Assembly (NCBI RefSeq): GCF_030246845.1
Contig: NZ_CP126889.1
Span: forward strand, 1,860,001-1,924,000
Direction: 5' to 3'
Origin: Enhydrobacter sp.
GTDB lineage: Bacteria > Pseudomonadota > Alphaproteobacteria > Reyranellales > Reyranellaceae
Length of the DNA: 64,000 bases
In this document: positions 20,645 to 28,239 of the stretch, piece after piece
Layout of the letters: every line of letters begins with the position of its first letter
Position numbering within the stretch: the stretch's first letter is position 1
Notes under the pieces: generated by a model
What the model was told of the DNA's origin: nothing
What the model saw: only the letters and a program-made list of their open reading frames with translations
Database searches by the model: none
Translations under genes and position numbers: made by a program

Positions 20645-20671
20645 CGGGGGAGTCCTGCACGACCACAGATT

Positions 20672-20747
20672 CGGTGTCATCCCGACCGGAGTGAGGGATC
20701 CTTCGCAAGACCGTCAAGGATTCCTCGCTTCGCTCGGAATGACACCG
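20672..20747. repeat. Palindromic dispersed repeat, family B copy 1
   Basis: Two inverted arms of about 30 bases: the left starts CGGTGTCATCCCGACCG, the right ends GCTCGGAATGACACCG, with AGGGATCCTT and AAGGATTCCTC facing each other around a short spacer. It fills the gap between tag and dapB. Other copies are at 24528, 56988 and 58468. Confidence 0.85.
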
Positions 20748-20826
20748 GCTTGATATCCATGTCGGATGTCTCCCGTTCCATCCCGAATGTCGTGTATTCT
20801 CGAATGGCAAACGGACAGGATCAGAT

Positions 20827-21624
20827 ATGAAAGTCGCGATCGTCGGCGCCGCGGGGCGCATGGGCCAGATGCTGATCCGCGAGATCGCCCGGACCGAGGG
20901 CTGCAGTCTCGCCGGGGCCAGCGAGGCGGCCGGCAGCAAGGCGATCGGCCGCGATGCCGGGGAGCTTGCGGGCGTCGCAGCCACGGGCGTGAAGATCACC
21001 GCCGACAGCGCCGCGGCGATCGGCGCCGCCGAGGTGGTGATCGATTTCACCGTGCCCGCCGCGGCGGTCGCCCATGCCGGGATCGCAGCCGACAAGGGCG
21101 TGTCGATGGTGATCGGCACGACCGGCCTCGACGCCCGGCAGACCGCGGCCGTCCATGACTGCGCCCGGCGCATCCCGATCCTGTGGGCGGCCAACATGTC
21201 GATGGGCATCAACATCCTGATGGCGCTGGTCGAGAAGACCGCGTCGCTGCTCGATCCCGGCTACGACATCGAGGTGCTGGAAATGCATCACCGGCACAAG
21301 ATCGATGCGCCTTCGGGCACCGCGCTGGCGCTGGGACGCGCCGCGGCGGCCGGCCGCAAGGTCAGGCTGGAGGATGTGTGGCGCAAGAGCCGCGACGGGC
21401 ACACCGGGGCGCGGCCTGCCGGCGAGATCGGCTTCGCAACGCTGCGCGGGGGCGAGGAGGTGGGTGTGCACACGGTGATGTTCGCCGCCGCCGGCGAGCG
21501 GCTGGAGCTCAGCCACCGTGCCTTCAGCCGCGAGACCTATGCCTCCGGCGCCGTCCGCAGCGCGCTGTGGCTGACGGGCAAGAAGCCGGGCCTCTATGGC
21601 ATGAAAGACGTGTTGGGGCTGTAG
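20827..21624 (+). CDS. dapB: 4-hydroxy-tetrahydrodipicolinate reductase DapB
   Basis: NAD(P)H-dependent step of the diaminopimelate/lysine pathway. The 265-residue enzyme shows the nucleotide-binding GAAGRMGQMLIREI at the N-terminus, DFTVPAAAVAHA, the catalytic HHRHKIDAPSGTALAL, and EIGFATLRGGEEVGVHTV. It overlaps the convergent DUF2244 gene by 31 bases at the 3' end. dapD of the same pathway is 2 kb downstream. Confidence 0.97.
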   Translation: MKVAIVGAAGRMGQMLIREIARTEGCSLAGASEAAGSKAIGRDAGELAGVAATGVKITADSAAAIGAAEVVIDFTVPAAAVAHAGIAADKGVSMVIGTTGLDARQTAAVHDCARRIPILWAANMSMGINILMALVEKTASLLDPGYDIEVLEMHHRHKIDAPSGTALALGRAAAAGRKVRLEDVWRKSRDGHTGARPAGEIGFATLRGGEEVGVHTVMFAAAGERLELSHRAFSRETYASGAVRSALWLTGKKPGLYGMKDVLGL

Positions 21625-22115
21625 GCGTCGTCTTCCCTGTCCCAGGGATGCTCGAAGCGCGGCGAGCGCATGCGGGCAAGCGCGGCCTCGAGCTGCTCGC
21701 CGACCTCCTGCCGCACGGCCGGCGCCAGGAAGCGGCCGATGACGACACGGTTGCCGCGCGACGTCGCGATCAGCCGCTCGCCCTGCTCGATCTTCAGCCA
21801 GTAGGCATCGAGGCGGTGTTGCTCACGCTCACCGTCGGGCGCCGTCCGATCGACGATCAGCTCGTAATCGGTCAGCACCAGGGTCTCGCTGCGCCGGGCG
21901 TCGAGGTAGTTGCGCTGGAACAGCCACCAGAGGAGCGCGACGTCGAGGCCCATGAACCCCATCACCGGCCAGGCGCCAAGCAGATAGAGCGGCAGGCCGA
22001 TCATCAGGTTCGCGATCACGACGGCGCGGATCAGCCACTTGAAGCCCTCGGGGGGCAAGCTGCGATGCGGCCTGAGCGATGTGGAGAAGTGGATCGCCGG
22101 AGAGGAGTCGGCCAT
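21594..22115 (-). CDS. DUF2244 membrane protein
   Basis: A 173-residue protein of the DUF2244 family, common in alphaproteobacteria and of unknown function. Two hydrophobic spans (about residues 27-46 and 48-67) form a hairpin anchor; the C-terminal part is soluble and contains DYELIVDRTAPDGER and NRVVIGRFLAP. The 3' end overlaps dapB. The start at 22115 is 35 bases from the divergent nth gene. Confidence 0.85.
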   Translation of the reverse strand: MADSSPAIHFSTSLRPHRSLPPEGFKWLIRAVVIANLMIGLPLYLLGAWPVMGFMGLDVALLWWLFQRNYLDARRSETLVLTDYELIVDRTAPDGEREQHRLDAYWLKIEQGERLIATSRGNRVVIGRFLAPAVRQEVGEQLEAALARMRSPRFEHPWDREDDAYSPNTSFMP

Positions 22116-22149
22116 GGCGTCACCCTAATGCGTCGGCTAGCGTCCCGCC

Positions 22150-22797
22150 ATGGCCTTGATGACACCTGCGGAAGTACGGCTTTTCTTCATCCGTTTGCGC
22201 CAGACCATGCCGGAACCGGAGACCGAGCTCGAATACGACAACGTCTACCAGTTGCTGGTCGCGGTCGTCCTGTCGGCCCAGGCGACCGATGCCGGCGTCA
22301 ACCGCGCCACCGAGCCGCTGTTCGAGAAGATCAAGAGGCCGGCCGAGATGGTGGCGCTCGGCGAGAAAAAGCTGATCGGCTACATCAAGACCATCGGACT
22401 CTATCGTACCAAGGCAAAGAACGTGATCGCGCTCAGCCGGTTGCTCGTCGAGAAACACGGCGGCGAGGTCCCGCGCAGCCACGAGGCGCTGCAGGAGCTG
22501 CCGGGGGTGGGCCGCAAGACCGCCAACGTGGTCATGAACGTGGCTTTCGGCGAGCCGACGATCGCCGTCGACACCCACATCTTCCGGGTCGGCAACCGCA
22601 CCGGCTTGGCGCCGGGCAAGAACCCGCTCGAGGTTGAGCTGCGGCTGCTGAAGCGCGTGCCGCCCGAATTCCGTCTCCACGCCCATCACTGGCTGATCCT
22701 GCACGGCCGCTACACCTGCAAGGCGCGCAAGCCCGAATGCCCGCGCTGCGTGGTGAACGACCTGTGCAAGTTCCGGGCGAAGACCGTCGCCCTCTAA
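22150..22797 (+). CDS. nth: Endonuclease III
   Basis: Base-excision repair glycosylase/AP lyase for oxidised pyrimidines. The 215-residue protein has VVLSAQATDAGVN, the helix-hairpin-helix LPGVGRKTANVVM, the catalytic Asp in VDTHIFRVGNR, and a complete C-terminal iron-sulfur loop with spacing C-x6-C-x2-C-x5-C (CKARKPECPRCVVNDLC). Length and motifs are normal. Confidence 0.97.
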   Translation: MALMTPAEVRLFFIRLRQTMPEPETELEYDNVYQLLVAVVLSAQATDAGVNRATEPLFEKIKRPAEMVALGEKKLIGYIKTIGLYRTKAKNVIALSRLLVEKHGGEVPRSHEALQELPGVGRKTANVVMNVAFGEPTIAVDTHIFRVGNRTGLAPGKNPLEVELRLLKRVPPEFRLHAHHWLILHGRYTCKARKPECPRCVVNDLCKFRAKTVAL

Positions 22798-22809
22798 ATT
22801 CAGGCGAGG

Positions 22810-23127
22810 CTACACCGCTTCGGCCAGGACCTTGGCCATCTCGTTGTCGACCACGACCGATGTCTCGAAGTAGCGGATCTCGGGCGGTGCGCCATAGCGC
22901 TCGGCAATGTAGGCCTGCCATTGCGGCGTGTAGACCGCTTCGGCGTCGGCCCTGCTCTTCCAGAGATAGACGCCGCCGCCGATCCGCTTCTCGGCGTCGT
23001 AGAGATAGTACTTGCGCACCAGGCCCTTCATGCCGCGGTATTTCGGTGCCGAGCCTTTGAAGAGATCGGCGGCCTTCCGGGCATCGATGTCGGCGGGCAG
23101 CTTGAAGTTCACGATGGCCGTGATCAT
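22810..23127 (-). CDS. YdhR-type putative mono-oxygenase, dimeric alpha/beta barrel
   Basis: A 105-residue single-domain protein. MITAIVNFKLP at the start, the middle LVRKYYLYDAEKRIGGGVYL and RYFETSVVVDN near the end match YdhR-type proteins of the dimeric alpha/beta-barrel superfamily, whose function is not established. The ATG at 23127 follows GGACG. It lies 25 bases downstream of the Nudix gene on the same strand and may be co-transcribed with it. Confidence 0.7.
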   Translation of the reverse strand: MITAIVNFKLPADIDARKAADLFKGSAPKYRGMKGLVRKYYLYDAEKRIGGGVYLWKSRADAEAVYTPQWQAYIAERYGAPPEIRYFETSVVVDNEMAKVLAEAV

Positions 23128-23152
23128 GACGTCCTCCAGAGCTCGGCGAAGC

Positions 23153-23605
23153 CTAGCACCCGGTGCGCCCGGCCGCACGCTGCGGAAGCTGCCGGATGGC
23201 GTCGCGATTGGTGGGTGAGAAGGTCTTCGCCATCGCCTCCCGCCAGGGCAGCCAGAGCTGCGCGATGTGCTCCGCCGGATCGAGCGTTGCCACGGTCTGC
23301 CCGTCCACCCGGAAGCCGAACACATGCTCGACATTGTGGGTGACGCCGGGTGCGTAGCGGCTGCGCCATTGCGGCCAGATCTCGTAGCGGTTCACGAGAT
23401 GCCAGTCGGTCAGTGTGCCGAGCGTGAGACCGGTCTCCTCCCGCAATTCGCGCCGGGCCGTGGCCGCCAGATCGGGATCGTCAGGCTCGCGGGCGCCGGT
23501 GACGGATTGCCAGAAGCCCGGCTGCGCCGCCCGCTCCAGCAACAGCACTTCGAGATCGGTGGTGTGAACCACCACCAGCACCGATTCGGGAATCTTGAAC
23601 GCCAT
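23153..23605 (-). CDS. Nudix hydrolase, NudB-like (dihydroneopterin triphosphate/dATP type)
   Basis: A 150-residue Nudix enzyme resembling NudB, which removes pyrophosphate from dihydroneopterin triphosphate in folate synthesis and also acts on dATP. The start [15 protein letters not shown] and the C-terminal [17 protein letters not shown] are typical. The Nudix box runs from [11 protein letters not shown] to [10 protein letters not shown]; its first conserved Glu is replaced by Asp, while the metal-binding REXXEE core is intact. It is divergent from dapD. Confidence 0.82.
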   Translation of the reverse strand: MAFKIPESVLVVVHTTDLEVLLLERAAQPGFWQSVTGAREPDDPDLAATARRELREETGLTLGTLTDWHLVNRYEIWPQWRSRYAPGVTHNVEHVFGFRVDGQTVATLDPAEHIAQLWLPWREAMAKTFSPTNRDAIRQLPQRAAGRTGC

Positions 23606-23677
23606 CGCGTCAGCATAGCGCCTGCATTGACTCCCCGCCCGCCCCCGCTATGGTCCGGCGGCTTTTTCGAGGAGATC

Positions 23678-24517
23678 ATGAGCAAAGAGCTTCAGAGCGC
23701 CATCGACGCGGCATGGGAGAAGCGCGACGGCATCACCAGCGCCACCAGGGGCGCCGTGCGCGACGCGGTCGAGGCAGCCATCGGTGGCCTCGACGACGGC
23801 ACCTTCCGCACCGCCGAGAAGGTGGGCGACGAGTGGGTGGTGAACCAGTGGCTGAAGAAGGCCGTCCTGCTCTCCTTCCGCCTCTACGATTCGGTGCCGA
23901 TGGATGGCGGCGCTGCCTTCCCCGGCCTGGGCGCCGCGCCGTGGTTCGACAAGGTGCCGCTCAAGACCACGGGCTGGAACGCCGCGCGCTTCGGCAAGGC
24001 GGGCTTTCGCGCCGTGCCGGGATCGATCGTGCGCCGCGGCTCCTATATCGCGCCGTCGGTCGTGCTGATGCCCTCCTTCGTCAATCTCGGGGCCTACGTC
24101 GACTCGGGCACGATGGTCGACACCTGGGCGACCGTCGGCTCCTGTGCGCAGATCGGCAAGAACTGCCACCTCTCGGGCGGTGTCGGCATCGGCGGCGTGC
24201 TCGAGCCGTTGCAGGCCAATCCGGTGATCATCGAGGACAATTGCTTCATCGGCGCGCGCTCGGAAGTCGTCGAGGGCGTGATCGTGGGAACGGGCGCAGT
24301 GCTCTCGATGGGCGTGTTCATCTCGGCCACGACCAAGGTGGTCGACCGCGCCACCGGCCAGATCCATGTCGGCAAGGTGCCACCCTATTCGGTGGTCGTG
24401 CCCGGCAATATCGGCGGCGGCCCGGACCGGCCCTCGACCTATTGTGCCGTGATCGTGAAGACCGTCGACGAGCGCACGCGGTCCAAGACCTCGATCAACG
24501 AGTTGCTGCGGGATTGA
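23678..24517 (+). CDS. dapD: Tetrahydrodipicolinate N-succinyltransferase DapD
   Basis: Transfers succinyl from succinyl-CoA to tetrahydrodipicolinate in the lysine/diaminopimelate pathway. The 279-residue protein has an N-terminal helical domain and a left-handed beta-helix of hexapeptide repeats ([19 protein letters not shown], then [18 protein letters not shown]). GAGGAGATC precedes the ATG at 23678; the frame is open further upstream but only as a shadow of the Nudix gene. Confidence 0.97.
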   Translation: MSKELQSAIDAAWEKRDGITSATRGAVRDAVEAAIGGLDDGTFRTAEKVGDEWVVNQWLKKAVLLSFRLYDSVPMDGGAAFPGLGAAPWFDKVPLKTTGWNAARFGKAGFRAVPGSIVRRGSYIAPSVVLMPSFVNLGAYVDSGTMVDTWATVGSCAQIGKNCHLSGGVGIGGVLEPLQANPVIIEDNCFIGARSEVVEGVIVGTGAVLSMGVFISATTKVVDRATGQIHVGKVPPYSVVVPGNIGGGPDRPSTYCAVIVKTVDERTRSKTSINELLRD

Positions 24518-24527
24518 CGCAACGCGA

Positions 24528-24612
24528 AAAGATTCCTCGCTGCGCTCGGAATGACACAGTCATTCAAGTCCCAAAAAGGCCGTGTCATCCCGAGCGCACG
24601 CGAGGGATCTTT
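24528..24612. repeat. Palindromic dispersed repeat, family B copy 2
   Basis: Same family as 20672-20747 with the arms in the opposite order: AAAGATTCCTCGCTGCGCTC then GTGTCATCCCGAGCGCACGC further on, separated by a 20-base spacer with AAAAA. It lies just after dapD and before the convergent NTF2-like gene, and may act as a bidirectional terminator. Confidence 0.8.
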
Positions 24613-24621
24613 CAGCGACAG

Positions 24622-25089
24622 TCACACCAAATGCCGCGCCCATTCGGGGCGGGCCTTGAAGCGGGCGGCCTCCTTGAGGAGGATCTTGGCCACGCGCTCG
24701 GGCGCGAAGCCGATCTCGAGAAGACCAACGCCGGCGTTCGCGACCTCGCGGTACTCGGCGATCCTGCCGTCGCGCAGCGTCATGACCGACACGCCGTCGA
24801 AGCCCACGCGCCGGCCCTTGGCCTCGGGCAAGGTCGAGACGTAGCTGAAGGTATAGTAGGCGTAGAGCGTGCGGCCGTCGCTCACCGGCCGGAACATCTC
24901 CCAGCGGAAGTCGCGCGCGGTCCGGTGGAACCAGTCGTCGATCATCTCGGCGATCTTCTGGCGTCCCTCGAAGGCGCCGTAGAAGACGTCGTGATAGACC
25001 CCGTCCTCGGTGAACAGGCCGGCGAAGGCCTTGCCGTCGCGCCGCTCGACGGCGGCGCAGAATTCCCTCAGCAGCGCTTGCACGTCCAT
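24622..25089 (-). CDS. NTF2-like (SnoaL-type) protein
   Basis: A 155-residue protein with the cone-shaped NTF2-like fold predicted from the start helix ALLREFCAAVERRDGKAFAGL, the strand FTEDGVYHDVFYG and a later YAYYTFSYVS sheet. Members are isomerases, hydrolases or ligand binders; nothing here selects among them. No signal peptide. It is divergent from lemA. Confidence 0.7.
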   Translation of the reverse strand: MDVQALLREFCAAVERRDGKAFAGLFTEDGVYHDVFYGAFEGRQKIAEMIDDWFHRTARDFRWEMFRPVSDGRTLYAYYTFSYVSTLPEAKGRRVGFDGVSVMTLRDGRIAEYREVANAGVGLLEIGFAPERVAKILLKEAARFKARPEWARHLV

Positions 25090-25154
25090 GCATATTCCTC
25101 CCGGCTGGCGATCATGACTAAACTGGCTGCGGCGGCAAGGGAGGAGACCCCGGC

Positions 25155-25706
25155 ATGAGCCTTTGGATCGTCATCGGCATCGTCGTCCTGATCGTGCTCT
25201 GGCTGATCGTGATCTACAACGGCCTCGTCACGGGACGGAACCAGGCGCAGACCGCCTGGAGCCAGATCGACGTCCAGCTCAAGCGCCGGCACGATCTCAT
25301 CCCCAATCTCGTGCAGGTGGTGAAGGACACGATGGGCTACGAGCAGGAGACGCTCACCAGGGTGATCCAGGCCCGCAATGCCGCGGCAGCCGCTTCCGGC
25401 CCGGCCCAGGCGGGACCGGCCGAGGCGGCCCTGAGCCAGGCCACGCGTGGCCTGCTGGCGCTGGTCGAAAGCTATCCGCAGCTCAAGGCCAACGAGAACG
25501 TGAAGCAGCTCCAGGAGGAGCTCACCAGCACCGAGAACAAGATCGCCTTCGCCCGCCAGTTCTACAACGACTCGGTCAACAGCTATAACAACCGCCGGCA
25601 AAGCTTCCCCGCCGTGCTGGCCGCCGCCTCGCTGGGCTTCGGGCCCATCGAGCTCTTCGCCATGCCCGAGACCGAGCGCGAGGTGCCCAAGGTCGCGCTG
25701 CGCTGA
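25155..25706 (+). CDS. lemA: LemA family protein
   Basis: A 183-residue membrane-anchored protein: one N-terminal span (residues 3-22, very rich in I, V and L) followed by a long helical bundle with WSQIDVQLKRRHDLIPNLVQ and NVKQLQEELTSTENKIAFAR, then the family C-terminus FYNDSVNSYNNRRQSFP. LemA is commonly paired with an HtpX-like protease; here that gene begins one base after the lemA stop. Its exact role is not established. Confidence 0.93.
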   Translation: MSLWIVIGIVVLIVLWLIVIYNGLVTGRNQAQTAWSQIDVQLKRRHDLIPNLVQVVKDTMGYEQETLTRVIQARNAAAAASGPAQAGPAEAALSQATRGLLALVESYPQLKANENVKQLQEELTSTENKIAFARQFYNDSVNSYNNRRQSFPAVLAAASLGFGPIELFAMPETEREVPKVALR

Positions 25707-25707
25707 G

Positions 25708-26676
25708 ATGAGCGGCCCGACCGACTTCGTCGCCGCGCAGGCCGCGAACCGGCGCAACACCCTGCTGCTGCTCGTGCTGCTGACGATCCTGGCGGCAGTG
25801 ACCGGCTACGTGGTGGGCTGGCTGCTGCAGAGCGAGGTGGTCGACCACGTGCCGGTGGTGAGCGAGGTCGGGCTCCTCGGCGCAGGCCTGATGGCCGTGG
25901 CAAGCATCGGCTGGAGCGCGATCTCGCTTGGCTTCGGCGACCGGCTGGTGCTGGCCATGGCCGAAGCGCGGCCGATCGACAAGCCGGACGCGCCGCAGCT
26001 CTACAATGTCGTCGAGGAGATGTCGCTCGCCGCCGGCGTGCCGATGCCCAGGGTCATGATCCTGGAGACCGAGGTGCCCAACGCCTTCGCAACCGGCACG
26101 AAGCCCGGCCACGGCACCATCGCCGTCACGCGCGGCCTCCTGGACAAGATGAATCGCGACGAGTTGCAGGGCGTCGTCGCCCACGAGATGGCCCATGTCG
26201 CCAATCTCGATACCCGCTACATGGTGGTAGTGGGCGTCACCGTCGGCCTGATCGCGCTGGTGTGCGACCTGATCCTGCGCACCATGCGCTGGGGCGACTT
26301 CTCCGGCCGACGGCGCGACGGCGACGACAAGAGATCGGGCAGTGGATCGGGCGCGGGCCTCCTGATCCTCCTGCTGATCGTGGTGGCGGTCCTGGCGCCG
26401 CTTGCCGCCAAGGCTGTGCAGATGGCGGTGTCGCGCCAGCGCGAGTACCTCGCCGACGCAACCTCGGTGCAGTTCACGCGCAATCCTGACGGCCTCATCT
26501 CGGCCCTGACCAAGCTCGCCGCGGCCGCCGGCCCCTTTCCCGGCGTCAGTCGCGCCACCCAGCACCTGTTCATCGTGAACCCGGTCCAGCCGATGACGTC
26601 CAGGACGCCCGCACTGCTGGCCACTCATCCGGATATCGCCGACCGCATCGCGCGCCTGCGCAATCTCGGCGCTTAG
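25708..26676 (+). CDS. HtpX-like M48 membrane protease
   Basis: A 322-residue zinc protease with hydrophobic spans near residues 20-42 and 50-75, the catalytic HEMAH (VVAHEMAHVANLDTRYM) around residue 155, two more spans, and the third zinc ligand in SRQREYLADATSV. This is the HtpX layout, associated with quality control of inner-membrane proteins. It follows lemA directly, so the two are surely one operon. Confidence 0.9.
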   Translation: MSGPTDFVAAQAANRRNTLLLLVLLTILAAVTGYVVGWLLQSEVVDHVPVVSEVGLLGAGLMAVASIGWSAISLGFGDRLVLAMAEARPIDKPDAPQLYNVVEEMSLAAGVPMPRVMILETEVPNAFATGTKPGHGTIAVTRGLLDKMNRDELQGVVAHEMAHVANLDTRYMVVVGVTVGLIALVCDLILRTMRWGDFSGRRRDGDDKRSGSGSGAGLLILLLIVVAVLAPLAAKAVQMAVSRQREYLADATSVQFTRNPDGLISALTKLAAAAGPFPGVSRATQHLFIVNPVQPMTSRTPALLATHPDIADRIARLRNLGA

Positions 26677-26699
26677 ACGTTGACTTCGCAGGCTCCGTG

Positions 26700-26713
26700 T
26701 TCTGTATACAGAA
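26700..26713. promoter_or_regulatory. Perfect palindrome, probable GntR auto-operator overlapping the promoter
   Basis: TTCTGTATACAGAA is a perfect 14-base palindrome ending five bases before the gntR ATG. Upstream, TTGACT at 26680 and TGTATA at 26703 are 17 bases apart and would form a promoter whose -10 lies inside the palindrome. FadR-type GntR regulators often bind such TGTATACA-like sites, so repression of its own operon is likely. Confidence 0.65.
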
Positions 26714-26717
26714 TGCG

Positions 26718-27389
26718 ATGAGACCTTTCGATCCCGAACCCGATCTCAGCGAGCGCATCCATGACGCCGTGCTCGAGGCCATCTGCTCCGGCGAGCTGAA
26801 GTCGGGTGCGCGCATCACCCAGGAAGAGCTGGCCAATCGGTTCGGCGTGTCGCGGCAGCCGGTGCTGCAGGCCATGATGCTGCTGCGCCGCGAAGGCTTC
26901 CTGGTCGATGCCGGCCGCAAGGGAGTCTGCGTGGCGCCGCTCGATGTCGAGCAGGCCAACAATCTCTACATCGTGCGGGCCGCCCTGGACGCGGTCGCGG
27001 CCCGTCTGGCGGCGGCGCGCTACACGCGCGAGCTCGCCCATCGCGGCCGCCTCCTGCTCGACGTCGGGCGGCGGGCGATCGCCAGCGGCTATATCCCGTC
27101 GGCCATCGAGGCCGACATCGATTTCCATCTCTTCATCTACGAGGCCTCGGGCAATCCGGTGATTTCCGAAACCACGCAGCCGCACTGGCAGCATCTGCGG
27201 CGGGTGATGGCGGCCGTGCTGAGCGAGGAGGACCTGCGGGTCAGCGTGTGGGACGAGCACGAGGCGATCCTGCAGACGCTGGAGGCCGGCGACGCGAGTC
27301 GGGCCGAAGCGCTCTGCCGCAAGCATGCCGAACAGACGGCCGGCGTGCTGACCAGCCGGTTGAAGGCCGTGATCTCGCGCGCCGCTTGA
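26718..27389 (+). CDS. GntR-family transcriptional regulator, FadR/FCD type
   Basis: A 223-residue regulator: winged helix-turn-helix at residues 15-70 (ITQEELANRFGVSRQPVLQA is the recognition segment) and an FCD ligand-binding domain with the metal/ligand residues in EADIDFHLFIYEASGNP and HEAILQTLEAGD. The predicted transcription start lies within a few bases of the ATG and no ribosome site is seen, so the message is probably leaderless. It heads a cassette with the PhyH-type oxygenase and the COG4091 oxidoreductase and likely controls it. Confidence 0.88.
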   Translation: MRPFDPEPDLSERIHDAVLEAICSGELKSGARITQEELANRFGVSRQPVLQAMMLLRREGFLVDAGRKGVCVAPLDVEQANNLYIVRAALDAVAARLAAARYTRELAHRGRLLLDVGRRAIASGYIPSAIEADIDFHLFIYEASGNPVISETTQPHWQHLRRVMAAVLSEEDLRVSVWDEHEAILQTLEAGDASRAEALCRKHAEQTAGVLTSRLKAVISRAA

Positions 27390-27417
27390 TCAGCGACGAA
27401 ACAGCAGGAGGAACGCC

Positions 27418-28218
27418 ATGAAGCTCACTCCCGACCAGCTCAGGCAATTCGACGAGGAAGGCTATCTCTTCTTCCCCGACTATTTCTCGCCCGAGGAAAC
27501 GGCGATCCTGAAGGCCGAGATCCCCGGCGTGTTCCAGCAGCGCCGTGAGGAGAATGTGCGCGAGAAAGCCGGCGACGTGGTGCGCACCGCCTTCGCCGTT
27601 CATACCTATCATCCGGTGTTCGAGGCGCTGGTCCATCATCCGCGCTTCGTCGAGCCGGCCGAGCAGCTCCTGGGCGACAGGACCTACATCCACCAGTTCA
27701 AGATCAACGGCAAAGCCGCCTTCGACGGCGATGTCTGGCAGTGGCACCAGGACTACGGCACCTGGAAAGCCGACGACGACATGCCGGAAGCCCGCGCCAT
27801 GAATCTCGCCGTGTTCGTCGACGACGTGAACGAGTTCAACGGCCCGCTGTGGTTCATTCCCCGAAGCCACAAGAAGGGAGCGATCGAGGCCAAGCACGAT
27901 CTCACCACCACTTCCTATCCGCTGTGGGTGATCGACAACGACACCATCGCCAAGCTGGTGAAGCAGGGCGGCATCGTGGCCCCCAAGGGTGGGCCGGGCT
28001 CGGCGATCTTCTTCCACGGCACGCTGGTGCACGGCAGCCCGCCCAACATGTCGCCGTGGGACCGCCAGATCATCTATGTCACCTACAACGCCGTCTCCAA
28101 CGCCATCCGCCGCTTCAAGCGCCCGGCCCATATCGCGCATCGCGACTTCACGCCGATCGACGCCTGGCAGGACGACGCCGTGCTGCGCGCGGCGCGCCGC
28201 AAGGCCGCGGCGGAATAG
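27418..28218 (+). CDS. Phytanoyl-CoA dioxygenase (PhyH) family protein
   Basis: A 266-residue Fe(II)/2-oxoglutarate oxygenase. The start QLRQFDEEGYLFFPDYFSPE is typical of PhyH proteins; iron ligands are seen in WQWHQDYGTW (H-x-D) near residue 110 and the distal His in FFHGTLVHGSPPN near 200, with a binding Arg shortly after. AGGAGGAA precedes the ATG. Bacterial members often hydroxylate small metabolites rather than phytanoyl-CoA. It lies between the GntR and COG4091 genes. Confidence 0.85.
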   Translation: MKLTPDQLRQFDEEGYLFFPDYFSPEETAILKAEIPGVFQQRREENVREKAGDVVRTAFAVHTYHPVFEALVHHPRFVEPAEQLLGDRTYIHQFKINGKAAFDGDVWQWHQDYGTWKADDDMPEARAMNLAVFVDDVNEFNGPLWFIPRSHKKGAIEAKHDLTTTSYPLWVIDNDTIAKLVKQGGIVAPKGGPGSAIFFHGTLVHGSPPNMSPWDRQIIYVTYNAVSNAIRRFKRPAHIAHRDFTPIDAWQDDAVLRAARRKAAAE

Positions 28219-28239
28219 CGACAGCCCCGGGAGGACATC

